DNA of 64,000 bases from Mesonia aquimarina. Its GTDB lineage: Bacteria > Bacteroidota > Bacteroidia > Flavobacteriales > Flavobacteriaceae. The notes under the pieces were generated by a model. That model saw only the letters and a list, made by a program, of their open reading frames with translations. It had not been told where the DNA came from and did not search any database. Positions 45,847 to 55,241 of this stretch are shown in pieces (position 1 is the stretch's first letter; each line of letters opens with the position of its first letter). A program made the translations under genes and the position numbers. The stretch lies in the NCBI RefSeq assembly GCF_003667275.1, contig NZ_RCNV01000001.1:496001-560000 (forward strand), given 5' to 3'.

Positions 45847-46386
45847 ATGAAACTCTTTACGAAAAGCCATTTACATCATTTTATTATTGTTTTATTATTT
45901 TCATCAGCAAGCTTTTCTGCTTCTGCACAATTTCAAAACACTGCTAACAACAATTCCTTTATGGATAATGTACGGTTTGGTGGCGGACTCGGACTGAGTT
46001 TTGGCAACGACTTTTTTAGTGGTTCCATAACACCAAGTGCCCTTTATCAAGTCAATCAATATTTTGCAACTGGTGTTGGTTTAAACTTTACCTACTCTAG
46101 TTTTGATAATGATGAAGCCTTTGTTTATGGTGGAAGTATTATCGGTATTGTTAGCCCGTTAAGAGAAATACAACTTTCAGCAGAATTTGAGCAATTAAGA
46201 GTAAACCGAACGTATAGATTTAATGGGAATTCTTTAGAAGACGATTATTGGTATCCCGCCTTATTTTTAGGTGCAGGCTATAATACCGGCCCGGTTACCA
46301 TTGGAGTTCGATATGATGTTTTATATGATGATGAGGATAGTATTTATGCTAGTCCGTTTATGCCATTTGTCCGAGTTTATTTTTAA
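45847..46386 (+). CDS. Outer-membrane beta-barrel protein (OmpA-like fold)
   Basis: Protein of 179 residues: signal peptide (residues about 10-27, ending ASAQ), then alternating strands of an eight-stranded barrel: GGGLGLSFGNDFFSGSITPS, VGLNFTYSS, ALFLGAGYNTGPVTIGVRYD and the C-terminal aromatic FVRVYF. Function unknown. The AIM24-like gene starts 20 bases downstream and may be in the same operon. Confidence 0.83.
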   Translation: MKLFTKSHLHHFIIVLLFSSASFSASAQFQNTANNNSFMDNVRFGGGLGLSFGNDFFSGSITPSALYQVNQYFATGVGLNFTYSSFDNDEAFVYGGSIIGIVSPLREIQLSAEFEQLRVNRTYRFNGNSLEDDYWYPALFLGAGYNTGPVTIGVRYDVLYDDEDSIYASPFMPFVRVYF

Positions 46387-46406
46387 AAACTTATTAAAAA
46401 AAAATT

Positions 46407-47207
46407 ATGAATGCACACGAAATAGATTACAAAATTTTTGGAGAAGAAATGCAATATGTCGAAATAGAGCTCGACCCAAACGAAGGTGTTATTGCTGAAG
46501 CTGGTTCGTTTATGATGATGGACCAAGGAATAAAAATGGAAACCATCTTTGGCGACGGCTCCGCAACTGACAGCGGTTTTTTTAATAAAATTTTAGGCGC
46601 AGGAAAACGCTTACTTACAGGAGAAAGTTTATTTATGACTGCCTTTTACAATCAACAGCAAGGTAAAAAACACGTTAGTTTTGCGTCTCCATATCCCGGA
46701 AAAATAATCCCGATAGATTTAGAAAAATTTAATGGTAAATTTATATGTCAAAAAGATGCCTTTTTATGTGCTGCAAAAGGAGTTTCTATAGGAATTGAAT
46801 TTTCTAAACGAATAGGTAGAGGCTTTTTTGGCGGTGAAGGTTTTATAATGCAAAAATTAGAAGGAGATGGAATGGCCTTTGTTCATGCCGGCGGAACAAC
46901 AGCAGTAAAAGAACTTGCCCCTGGAGAGCAATTGCGCGTAGATACCGGCTGTATTATTGGTTTTGATGCAAGCGTAGATTACAACATACAATTTGTTGGC
47001 GGTATAAAAAATACACTTTTTGGTGGAGAAGGAATGGTTTTCGCAACCTTAACCGGACCGGGAACCGTTTATATACAATCGCTTCCATTTAGTCGTTTAG
47101 CAAGTCGTGTATTTGCAGCAGCACCTAGCGGAGGAGGTAAAGATAAAGGGGAAAGAAGTATTCTCGGAGGCTTAGGAAATCTACTCGATGGTGACAATCG
47201 GTTTTAA
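46407..47207 (+). CDS. TIGR00266/AIM24 family protein
   Basis: Cytosolic protein of 266 residues. [42 protein letters not shown] begins the family, followed by [27 protein letters not shown]-type loop ([17 protein letters not shown]) and [26 protein letters not shown] at the end. Forms trimeric beta-structure in characterised homologues; function unknown. Confidence 0.9.
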   Translation: MNAHEIDYKIFGEEMQYVEIELDPNEGVIAEAGSFMMMDQGIKMETIFGDGSATDSGFFNKILGAGKRLLTGESLFMTAFYNQQQGKKHVSFASPYPGKIIPIDLEKFNGKFICQKDAFLCAAKGVSIGIEFSKRIGRGFFGGEGFIMQKLEGDGMAFVHAGGTTAVKELAPGEQLRVDTGCIIGFDASVDYNIQFVGGIKNTLFGGEGMVFATLTGPGTVYIQSLPFSRLASRVFAAAPSGGGKDKGERSILGGLGNLLDGDNRF

Positions 47208-47333
47208 CAGTTTTATGATATAAGAATTGAATTCTTTGTAACTGAAAAAATCTAATCAAAAAAATACTTATCTTTATAAATAACGTACTTCTTAACTCTT
47301 CTATTTTATAACAACTGATAAAATCAACTTTTT

Positions 47334-48062
47334 ATGAAAAAAACAGTTCTTAGTATTTTTTTATTTTGTTGCTTTTGTCACTATGCAAATGGACAGGTTC
47401 TTATTTCATTAATTTTTGGCGATAAATTAAATTCAGATAAAATTGAATTTGGCTTAGAGGGTGGTTTAGTAAACTCTAATATAGGTGAGATAGATAACGC
47501 TAAAAGATCTAATGGTTTTAACCTGGGCTTTTATTTTGATTTTAAATTAACCGAAAAAAGTTATATTCATACAGGGGTGATTGTTAAATCACCACTCGGA
47601 ACCAAAAATATTAGTCCATATTCTTTAGGTAATGAAAATTTAGACATCCTATTACAAGAAGCTTCGATTAAACGTAAACTACGCTATTTTAATGTTCCCG
47701 CACTTTTTAAGTACAAACTTCACAAACAATTTTTTATTGAAGGAGGTGTGCAAACTGGATTATTAGTAAAAGCTTTTGATGAATTTTCTGCTTCAGTTCA
47801 AAAAGAAGATGATTTAGTTTTTAAAAATGATATTAAAGATGAAATAACAACCTTAGATTTTGGACTGGTGGCTGGCTTGGGTTATCGGCTAATTAAAGGA
47901 AATGGAATTACAATTGGTGTTAGGTATTACGGTGGCCTTGTTGACATTCAAAAAAATATAAACGGAATGCAGCAAAACAATGCCTTTTATTTTTACGCCG
48001 GTATTCCTATTGGTGTAAAAAAAGCTCAAAAAAATAATACGAAAAAAAAATCTGAACTATGA
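47334..48062 (+). CDS. Porin-family outer-membrane beta-barrel protein
   Basis: Protein of 242 residues with a signal peptide (LSIFLFCCFCHYANG) and strands typical of the OMP_b-brl family: GFNLGFYFDFKL, SYIHTGVIVKSP, LRYFNVPALFKYKLHKQFFIEGGVQTGLL, LDFGLVAGLGYRL, GVRYYGGLVDI, AFYFYAGIPIGV. The ATG of the next gene overlaps its stop by four bases, so the two are coupled. Confidence 0.85.
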   Translation: MKKTVLSIFLFCCFCHYANGQVLISLIFGDKLNSDKIEFGLEGGLVNSNIGEIDNAKRSNGFNLGFYFDFKLTEKSYIHTGVIVKSPLGTKNISPYSLGNENLDILLQEASIKRKLRYFNVPALFKYKLHKQFFIEGGVQTGLLVKAFDEFSASVQKEDDLVFKNDIKDEITTLDFGLVAGLGYRLIKGNGITIGVRYYGGLVDIQKNINGMQQNNAFYFYAGIPIGVKKAQKNNTKKKSEL

Positions 48063-49118
48063 AAAATTTTCGTGCACTACCCTCGTCAAAAAGTAAAAGT
48101 CTTTTAGTTATAATTATACTTAGTTTTTTTACTTTCATATCTTCAGAGAAAATACAAGCTCAAGGCTTCGGAAAATCAGATCTTCCTGTATATAAAAAGT
48201 ACTACGATAGTTTAAAAAAAATGGATTATCCATATATTTTTCCAATTTTGGGAAAAAAAGCCTACAAAAAAGGATACGATTTACCTTTTGCTTGGGGAGC
48301 TAGCGGAGTATATTTCACACAACGACAAGAAATTACAATCAACAGAACCTTAATTGGATTTAATGGCAGTAGTAAAGTAGACATTAGTAATTTTATAAAT
48401 TTCGGACCTACAATAGCCACTACCAATGCATATACATTTAGACCCGATTTATGGGTATTTCCTTTTTTAAATATCTATGGTGTTATTGGAGGCGGTACAA
48501 CCGAAACCGAAGTGAATTTACTAGCTCCAATTGGTTTGCAGACCTCGCAACGTTTTGCAGTTTCTTCCTTTGGTTTGGGAGCTACATTAACCGGAGCCGT
48601 TGGACCTATTTGGATTGCCTGGGATAACAATTACAACTTTGCAGACATAGAAGTAATCGTTGAACCCGTTCCTGCATTTAACAGTAGCATTCGCTTTGGT
48701 CACGCAATTATGAATCCATCTAAACCCACAAATTCGCTTTCAGTATTGGGTAGGCGCCTTTTATCAAGCTATCCAAAATGATACAGAAGGCAGTATTCCC
48801 CTACAAGATATATTTCCCGATATAGGAAATGGTAATGCCATAAATAGTTTAAAAAACTGGGCTGAAAATTTACCTCCTGCTCAACGTATTGTCGTTAACC
48901 AAATAATTTCGAAATTAGAAGAAGCTAATAACGGAGGTGATATTTCAGATAGCACTATTGACTATAAATTAGATAAAGAAGTTGCTGCTCCTTTTAATAT
49001 GATCTTAGGTGCACAATATCAATTTAATAAACGCTGGATGTTACGAACTGAATTTGGAGTATTTGGAAAAAGAAGTCAGTTTTTACTGAACTTAAATTAT
49101 AGATTTCAAGGGTTTTAG
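48059..49118 (+). pseudogene. Outer-membrane protein gene with a single-base frameshift
   Basis: Frame 48059-48781 encodes a signal peptide and barrel strands (GASGVYFTQRQEITINRTLIG, DLWVFPFLNIYGVIGGG) then degenerates into GRRLLSSYPK. From about 48738 the +1 frame continues with QYWVGAFYQAIQND, an intact helix-rich stretch, and the ending YQFNKRWMLRTEFGVFGKRSQFLLNLNYRFQGF, clearly the barrel C-terminus. Removing one T at 48738-48740 gives a single gene of about 352 residues. Either a recent indel or a base-calling error. Confidence 0.8.
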
Positions 49119-49130
49119 AAAAAAATCGCT

Positions 49131-49715
49131 TTATTTATTCATAAAAAAATTTCCATCTCTTCCAAAACTGCTTAACGATTTCATTGCTTCTTTCATAGAG
49201 ATAAAAATAAAATCGCAGTCATCTTTTGCAATATAACGTAATTCTCCGGCGTCTATTTTTGGAGCATCCGGTATGTAAATACTATTGTAGTTCTCTTTTA
49301 AACCTGTTATAAAAGCAATGTTATAATGATTATCTTCTTTCAGTAAAATTGCTTTCCAATTATCGTCTTCTACTGTACTGGGCTTATCACCTAACAATCG
49401 ATATTTAAGCATTTGTAAACTAGGAAACATCAAAAAAAGATGATCTTCCATTTGCTGTCCCCAATCATTTATCAAACCTTTTTGTACTAAATAACCACTT
49501 AAATAACAAAAAACCAAAAGTAAAAATAGAGTAACTATTGTTACAGTGGTGGCTCCAAAAACAGAATGAATTTCTAATATATCAACTAGCTCTCTTCCCA
49601 GTGGAAGTAAAATTTTTATGGCATGAGTTAATAGAAAAATAATTATCAATAAAGGAATTAAAAAAAATATTCCTCCTAAAATTACTGTACGAGATGAATT
49701 ACTAATAATTTTCAT
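49131..49715 (-). CDS. DUF502 membrane protein
   Basis: Inner-membrane protein of 194 residues with two N-terminal helices (ILGGIFFLIPLLIIIFLLTHAIK and ATTVTIVTLFLLLVFCYLSGYLV), then a soluble domain (FPSLQMLKYRLLGDKP, IAFITGLKENYNSIYIPDAPKIDAGELRYI). The conserved PTGxxPNP-like loop is IYIPDAPKID here. Function unknown. Convergent with the frameshifted barrel gene. Confidence 0.86.
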   Translation of the reverse strand: MKIISNSSRTVILGGIFFLIPLLIIIFLLTHAIKILLPLGRELVDILEIHSVFGATTVTIVTLFLLLVFCYLSGYLVQKGLINDWGQQMEDHLFLMFPSLQMLKYRLLGDKPSTVEDDNWKAILLKEDNHYNIAFITGLKENYNSIYIPDAPKIDAGELRYIAKDDCDFIFISMKEAMKSLSSFGRDGNFFMNK

Positions 49716-49792
49716 AAATGCAGTTTTAAAATAATCAAGCTAGTTAGTAATTACTAAATATAACTATTTTTAGAATGCCATTTAATAACAAA

Positions 49793-49825
49793 AAAAGCTT
49801 GATTTTTATAAAAAATCAAGCTTTT
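49793..49825 (-). terminator. Rho-independent terminator of the transketolase pair (minus strand)
   Basis: Long stem AAAAGCTTGATTTTT/AAAAATCAAGCTTTT with a three-base loop, followed on the minus strand by T residues, 24 bases after the stop. Confidence 0.8.
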
Positions 49826-49848
49826 AAAAATTTATAAGAATACTTATT

Positions 49849-50802
49849 CTATTTTCTACTCATCACTTTTTCTGAAGCTTTTACAATTGAAGCTGCATTT
49901 AAACCGTATTTCTCCATTAATTGAGCTGGTGTACCGCTTTCTCCAAAAGTATCTTTTGTGGCAACAAATTCTTGTGGAGTTGGATTATTTTCAGCCAACA
50001 CTCGCGAAACACTTTCGCCTAAACCTCCTAAGAAATTATGTTCTTCTGCAGTCACTACACAACCTGTTTTTTTAACAGATGCTAAAATTGCTTCGGCGTC
50101 TAAAGGTTTTATAGTGTGAATGTTAATCACTTCTGCTGTAATTCCTTTTTCTTCTAATTGTTCTGCGGCTTGTAAAGCTTCCCAAACTAAATGTCCGGTT
50201 GCTACTATTGTAACATCATTTCCTTCAGTTAATTGAACAGCTTTTCCTATTTCAAATGTCTGATCTTCTGGTGTGAAATTAGCTACTTTTGGTCTTCCAA
50301 AACGTAAATAAACCGGACCATCGTATTCAGCAACTGCTAGTGTAGCAGCTTTAGTTTGGTTATAGTCGCACGTATTAATTACAGTCATTCCCGGTAACAT
50401 TTTCATCAAACCTAAATCTTCTAAAATTTGATGTGTTGCGCCGTCTTCGCCTAGGGTTAAACCAGCATGAGAAGCACAAATTTTTACATTTTTACCAGAG
50501 TAAGCTACACTTTGTCTAATTTGATCGTAAACTCTACCTGTAGAAAAATTAGCAAAAGTTCCAGTGAAAGGAATTTTTCCGCCAATTGTCATTCCTGCAG
50601 CCATACCAATCATATTAGCTTCGGCAATTCCTACTTGAAAAAATCGTTCCGGATGATTTTTTTTGAAAGCATCCATTTTTAAAGAACCGGTAAGATCTGC
50701 ACAAAGTGCCACTACATTTTCATTCTTTTTACCTAATTCTTCTAAACCGGCTCCAAATCCAGATCGTGTATCTTTTTTTCCTGTATCTATATATTTTTTC
50801 AT
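49849..50802 (-). CDS. Transketolase, C-terminal subunit
   Basis: Pyrimidine-binding and C-terminal half of a split transketolase, 317 residues: RSGFGAGLEELGKKNENVVALCADLTGSLKMDAF, FQVGIAEANMIGMAAGMTIGGKIPFTGTFANF, the transketolase signature GEDGATHQILEDLGLMKMLPGM, and the lipoamide-type end. Must pair with the N-terminal subunit encoded 30 bases upstream. Acts in the non-oxidative pentose phosphate pathway. Confidence 0.93.
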   Translation of the reverse strand: MKKYIDTGKKDTRSGFGAGLEELGKKNENVVALCADLTGSLKMDAFKKNHPERFFQVGIAEANMIGMAAGMTIGGKIPFTGTFANFSTGRVYDQIRQSVAYSGKNVKICASHAGLTLGEDGATHQILEDLGLMKMLPGMTVINTCDYNQTKAATLAVAEYDGPVYLRFGRPKVANFTPEDQTFEIGKAVQLTEGNDVTIVATGHLVWEALQAAEQLEEKGITAEVINIHTIKPLDAEAILASVKKTGCVVTAEEHNFLGGLGESVSRVLAENNPTPQEFVATKDTFGESGTPAQLMEKYGLNAASIVKASEKVMSRK

Positions 50803-50832
50803 CGCTTTAATTTCTAAATTTTAAACTTTTCT

Positions 50833-51678
50833 TTAGTAATCACCTAAGGTTTCCGGATTTTGCTTCAAACCAATTTCTAGTTGTTCATCGTTTGGTGCTT
50901 TTCCGTGCCAAGCGTGTGTATGCATCATAAAATCAACACCATTACCCATAACAGTATTTAAAATAACACAAACTGGTTTTCCTTTTCCTGTTTTGGTTTT
51001 TGCTTGCTTTAAACCTTCAATTACAGCAGAAATATCGTTTCCTTTTTCTATGGTTAAAACTTCCCATCCAAAGGCTAAAAATTTATCTTTTACATTTCCA
51101 AGCGGTAGAACATCATCGGTAGAACCATCAATTTGTTGACCGTTTAAATCTACACTTGCTATAAGATTATCTACTTTATTACTTGCGGCGTACATAATTG
51201 CTTCCCAATTTTGGCCTTCTTGTAATTCACCATCTCCGTGAAGAGAATAAACTAGATGAGAATCGCCATTTAGCTTTTTAGCTTCAGCAGCACCAATAGC
51301 AACAGACATTCCTTGACCCAAAGATCCCGATGCTACTCTAATTCCCGGTAAACCTTCGTGGGTTGTTGGATGACCTTGCAATCTAGAATTTATATGTCTA
51401 AAAGTTTGTAATTCTTCTACAGGAAAAAATCCGCTCCGTGCTAATACGCTGTAAAAAACCGGTGAAATATGACCGTTGGACAAGAAAAAAAGATCTTCAT
51501 TTTTTCCGTCCATTGTAAAATCAGTAGAGTAATCCATAACTTCTTGGTAAAGTGCAGTAAAAAACTCTGCACAACCTAGAGAACCTCCCGGATGCCCTGA
51601 GTTTACTTTGTGTACTTGCCTAAGAATATCTCTTCGCACTTGCGTGACAAAATCTTCTAATTGTGTTGTGTTTGGCAT
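50833..51678 (-). CDS. Transketolase, N-terminal subunit
   Basis: Thiamine-diphosphate-binding half of the split transketolase. SGHPGGSLGCAEFFTALY (His and Gly for cofactor), SLGQGMSVAIGAAEAKKL, and the ThDP motif GDGELQEGQNWEAIMYAASNKVDNLIASVDLNGQ. I start at the ATG at 51678 (281 residues), which leads directly into PNTTQLEDFVTQVRRDIL; the upstream extension to 51711 is not typical of the family. Confidence 0.93.
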   Translation of the reverse strand: MPNTTQLEDFVTQVRRDILRQVHKVNSGHPGGSLGCAEFFTALYQEVMDYSTDFTMDGKNEDLFFLSNGHISPVFYSVLARSGFFPVEELQTFRHINSRLQGHPTTHEGLPGIRVASGSLGQGMSVAIGAAEAKKLNGDSHLVYSLHGDGELQEGQNWEAIMYAASNKVDNLIASVDLNGQQIDGSTDDVLPLGNVKDKFLAFGWEVLTIEKGNDISAVIEGLKQAKTKTGKGKPVCVILNTVMGNGVDFMMHTHAWHGKAPNDEQLEIGLKQNPETLGDY

Positions 51679-51835
51679 GATGTAAATAGCGTTAAATTCA
51701 GTTTGGTGCAAAAGTAATTTTTAATTATAAGGTTTTAAAGGAAATATGCCAGCAATTTTATTTTTTGAAGTCAATTTAACTAACCGTAATATATTTTTTA
51801 AAATGTAGAAACGCTTCGGTTAGCTATAAACTTTG

Positions 51836-51843
51836 TATTTTTG
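51836..51843 (+). promoter_or_regulatory. Candidate -7 element of the M1 peptidase gene
   Basis: TATTTTTG (51836-51843), an exact -7 match, 21 bases before the ATG. The -33 position carries only a weak TTC match. Confidence 0.35.
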
Positions 51844-51864
51844 ATATAAACTTTCGTTTTCAAT

Positions 51865-53499
51865 ATGAAAAAAATCACGCTTCTTTTTTGTCTTTTTTTA
51901 TTTAGTACAACGCTTCAAGCACAAATTTTACATCAGCATAAAAATTATACCAAAGCTGATACTTTAAGAGGTTCGCTAAGACCGGAGCGTTCTAATTTTG
52001 ATGTTTTAAAATATAATCTTTCTGTAAAAGTAATTCCTGACAAAAAATATATTGAAGGGGTTAACAGCATCACTTTTAAAGTTTTAGACAAACTACCGGT
52101 AATGCAATTGGATCTTTTTGAAAACATGAAAATTGATTCGATTATTTTTCAAGGTAAAAAACTGACTTATAGACGCGAGTTTAATGCTGTTTTCATCAAT
52201 TTTGAAAATCCGCTACAAAAAAAACAACAGAAAAAACTTGATTTTTATTATTCAGGAAAACCTGTTATTGCAAAAAACCCTCCGTGGGATGGCGGCTTTA
52301 TTTTTACTAAAGATAAAAACGGAAAAGATTGGGTAAGTGTTGCCGTACAAGGTACCGGCGCTAGTTTATGGTATCCTAATAAGGATCACCAAAGTGATGA
52401 ACCCGAAGAAACCGAAATACATATTAGTGCTCCATCAAATTTAATGGCAGTTTCTAATGGGCGATTGATCGACAAAAAAATTATTGACGAAAAATTTACC
52501 CAATGGAATTGGAAAGTCAAAAACCCCATTAACAATTATAATATCATTTTAAATATTGGTGATTACATTCATTTTTCTGAAACTTATAATGATCTAGACC
52601 TCAACTATTACGTTCTTTCTTATAACAAAGAAAAAGCTAAAAAACAGTTTGAACAAGTACAACCGATGATGGACTGTTTTTATGAAAAATTTGGCGCTTA
52701 TCCCTTTGCCGAAGACTCTTATAAATTAGTTGAAACTCCATTTTTAGGAATGGAACACCAAAGTGCAGTTGCTTATGGTAATTATTACAAAAATGGCTAC
52801 TTAGGCAACGATCTTTCAGGAACAGGTGTAGGTTTAAAATGGGATTTTATTATTATACACGAGTCGGCACATGAATGGTTTGGTAATAGCATTACTGCTT
52901 CTGACATTGCCGATATGTGGATTCACGAATCTTTTACTTCGTACGCAGAATCGGTTTTTGTAGAATGCGAATGGGGTAAAAAAGAGGCATTAACGTATTT
53001 AAAAGGTTTACAAAGAACAGTCAGTAATGATGCGCCAATTATTGGAGATTACGGCGTTAATAAAGAAGGTTCTGGAGATATGTATTATAAAGGCGCTAAT
53101 ATGCTGAACACCATTAGAAGTGTTATTAATGATGATAAAAAATGGTGGAGTTTACTGAAAGACTTTAGTTTAAGTTTCAAACATAAAATCACCAATACAG
53201 CAGAAGTTGTGAGCTTTTTTGATACAAGGACTGAAGAAAATTTAACGCCAATATTTAATCAATATTTGCGGTACGCAAAATTACCTGCAATTGAATTTAA
53301 AGCAGAAGGGAAAAGCATTTTTTACCGCTGGAATGTTGATGCTAAAAATTTTGAAATGCCCATAGATGTTTTTATAGTCGAAGAAAAACAACGCCTCTAC
53401 CCTACTTCTGAATGGAAAAAACTAAAGGGGAAAATAGAATTAAGCAATATTAATATTGATGACAGAAATTTTTATGTCAATACAAAAAAGCTTCGGTAA
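51865..53499 (+). CDS. M1-family metallopeptidase
   Basis: Exported zinc aminopeptidase-like enzyme of 544 residues. Signal peptide (FCLFLFSTTLQA), N-terminal beta domain (VIPDKKYIEGVNSITFKVLD), GMEHQSAVAYGN (the GAMEN-like exopeptidase loop), zinc motif HESAHEWFGNS and the third ligand Glu in WIHESFTSYAE. It lacks the long C-terminal helical domain of full M1 enzymes, as in many Bacteroidota paralogues. Probably periplasmic peptide turnover. The next gene starts on its stop codon. Confidence 0.93.
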   Translation: MKKITLLFCLFLFSTTLQAQILHQHKNYTKADTLRGSLRPERSNFDVLKYNLSVKVIPDKKYIEGVNSITFKVLDKLPVMQLDLFENMKIDSIIFQGKKLTYRREFNAVFINFENPLQKKQQKKLDFYYSGKPVIAKNPPWDGGFIFTKDKNGKDWVSVAVQGTGASLWYPNKDHQSDEPEETEIHISAPSNLMAVSNGRLIDKKIIDEKFTQWNWKVKNPINNYNIILNIGDYIHFSETYNDLDLNYYVLSYNKEKAKKQFEQVQPMMDCFYEKFGAYPFAEDSYKLVETPFLGMEHQSAVAYGNYYKNGYLGNDLSGTGVGLKWDFIIIHESAHEWFGNSITASDIADMWIHESFTSYAESVFVECEWGKKEALTYLKGLQRTVSNDAPIIGDYGVNKEGSGDMYYKGANMLNTIRSVINDDKKWWSLLKDFSLSFKHKITNTAEVVSFFDTRTEENLTPIFNQYLRYAKLPAIEFKAEGKSIFYRWNVDAKNFEMPIDVFIVEEKQRLYPTSEWKKLKGKIELSNINIDDRNFYVNTKKLR

Positions 53500-53963
53500 T
53501 GAAAGACAATGTTATTTTTGAAGAAGTACAGCATAGCTGGTGGATTCGTCTTTTGTTTTGGGTAATTATTATTGCGCTAGGCTGTTCTTATTATTTTCAA
53601 TGGGGAGAAAATCCCATATCCTTAGCGGTATTCTTAGGAATTGGCGCCCTTTTATTAGTCACCTCTTTTGTGTTTAGTACGCTTCGAATTCAATTAACAG
53701 CAACAGAGCTAAAAGCAAGTTTTGGTATAAAATGGTTAACACAAAAAGTAAACGTTTCTGAAATTGATTTCTCAACGGTGAAAGTAGAAAATGCTCCAAT
53801 TCTATACGGAATTGGTTTACGATTAACCCCAAAAGGAACACTTTATAACACGAAACCCGGAAAAGCAATTTGGCTAAAGTCAATTAATGGAAAGACTTTT
53901 TTTGTAGGGACTGAAAAAGCAGAGGAATTAAAAACTCTAATTTTGAGTTTAAAGCAGTTATAA
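53499..53963 (+). CDS. Membrane protein with PH-like domain, unknown function
   Basis: Protein of 154 residues with two N-terminal helices (IRLLFWVIIIALGCSYYF and LAVFLGIGALLLVTSFVF) and a C-terminal beta-rich domain (RIQLTATELKASFG, TGLRLTPKG-like segment IGLRLTPKGTLYNTKPGKAIWLK, GKTFFVGTEKAEELKTLI) of the PH/YdbT type. ATG overlaps the peptidase stop (TAATG), so it is translationally coupled. Confidence 0.75.
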   Translation: MKDNVIFEEVQHSWWIRLLFWVIIIALGCSYYFQWGENPISLAVFLGIGALLLVTSFVFSTLRIQLTATELKASFGIKWLTQKVNVSEIDFSTVKVENAPILYGIGLRLTPKGTLYNTKPGKAIWLKSINGKTFFVGTEKAEELKTLILSLKQL

Positions 53964-53978
53964 TATCTGATTTACGTC

Positions 53979-54039
53979 ACCCTGAACTTGCTTCAGGGTC
54001 TCATCTTTTTGTGAGTGTAATGCTGAATCAAGTTCAGCA
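53979..54039. repeat. Intergenic palindromic repeat pair
   Basis: Two adjacent inverted repeats: ACCCTGAA-CTTGC-TTCAGGGT (53979-53999) and TGCTGAA-TCAAG-TTCAGCA (54021-54039), with perfect 8- and 7-bp stems. The second matches the unit at 23219-23239. It could also act as a terminator-like hairpin for the upstream gene, though no T-tract follows. Confidence 0.65.
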
Positions 54040-54079
54040 AACGTTTTCTAATTAAAGAATCCTATAGGATAAATTTATT

Positions 54080-55186
54080 TTAAGCCAAACGAGCCTTCAA
54101 CGTGTTTACTCGATTGATTTTCCCGGTGTGCGTTTCTTCAAATTTTTCAACAAAATAAATTTTCTTCGGAATTTCGTACTTATCTAAACTATCGAGTTTT
54201 TTTAATTGCTTTTTTATTTCTGCTAAGGCTTCTTCAGAAAAATCTCTTTCTATAAATAGAACTACTTTTTCTCCCAAAGAATCATCTTGCAGAGCGGTTA
54301 TAAAAAAACGTTGTAAAATAGTAGTCTGCAACTTTCGTTCAACCTGTTCTGGATGAATTTTTATTCCACCAGAATTTATCACATTATCAAATCTACCTTT
54401 TAAAATAAATTTTTTATAGGTGATTAATTCAACTACATCATTGGTTGTAATTGTATTTGAGGCAACTTTTGGAGCATTTATAACCAAGCAATTTCTATCA
54501 TCAACAGAAATTTGAACATCAGGTAAAGTTTTAAAAGGAACAAAAGTTTTCTTTTTATTTTTTTTACCGTTTACTTTTCTAGCCGCAATATGCGTAACGG
54601 TTTCGGTCATTCCATAAGTTTCGTAAATTTTGGTATTAATTCCTTGTACTAATTTTTTAAGATAGACAGAAACCGCTCCACCGCCAACTATTAATTTTTT
54701 AATTAAATGTAATCGACCCAACGAATTATCAAGTTGAAACGGCGTCATTGCACAAAAATCATAACGTTTATACAATAAATCTAACGGATTAGATTTTGGC
54801 TGCACGCAATCGATATGCCAGCCTAAGACCATGGCTCTAACCAACATCATTTTTCCGGCAATATAACTTACCGGTAAACATAAAAGCGCCGTGGTTTCTT
54901 CAGGAAGTTTAAAAAATCTTCCGGTAGCTAATGCGCTATTTACCATATGCTTTTTTAAAACCTTAATTTCTTTTGGAGTACCTGTAGATCCTGAAGTTTT
55001 TACAATTACATAATCCTTTTGGTTTAGCCATTCTTGTAAAAAATCGCCTATTTCTTGCTCAAATACTTCTCCTTCTTGTTGATATTTATGCGCAATTTTA
55101 ACCAAAGAAAATTCATCAGCTTGAAATTTATTCAACTTAAAAGAAGGATGAATCCCTTGTATATATTGATCAAAATTTTGAATCAT
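54080..55186 (-). CDS. menE: o-Succinylbenzoate-CoA ligase
   Basis: AMP-binding enzyme of menaquinone synthesis. 368 residues, the short form usual in Flavobacteriia: P-loop KTSGSTGTPKEI, YETYGMTETVTHIA, LKGRFDNVINSGGIKIHPEQVE, and the end KYEIPKKIYFVEKFEETHTGKINR. I start at the ATG at 55186 rather than the TTG six bases upstream. It is last in the men gene group here, behind CPBP and menC. Confidence 0.9.
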   Translation of the reverse strand: MIQNFDQYIQGIHPSFKLNKFQADEFSLVKIAHKYQQEGEVFEQEIGDFLQEWLNQKDYVIVKTSGSTGTPKEIKVLKKHMVNSALATGRFFKLPEETTALLCLPVSYIAGKMMLVRAMVLGWHIDCVQPKSNPLDLLYKRYDFCAMTPFQLDNSLGRLHLIKKLIVGGGAVSVYLKKLVQGINTKIYETYGMTETVTHIAARKVNGKKNKKKTFVPFKTLPDVQISVDDRNCLVINAPKVASNTITTNDVVELITYKKFILKGRFDNVINSGGIKIHPEQVERKLQTTILQRFFITALQDDSLGEKVVLFIERDFSEEALAEIKKQLKKLDSLDKYEIPKKIYFVEKFEETHTGKINRVNTLKARLA

Positions 55187-55241
55187 AAACAAATATCAGC
55201 AACAACTTGTAGTTAATTGTTACTAAAATAACAAGATATTT

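Noticed and set aside
48735-48745. Programmed +1 frameshift at CTT TCA in the outer-membrane gene
   Set aside because: There is no stop or rare codon at the slip point and no stimulator; a plain indel or sequencing error explains it better.
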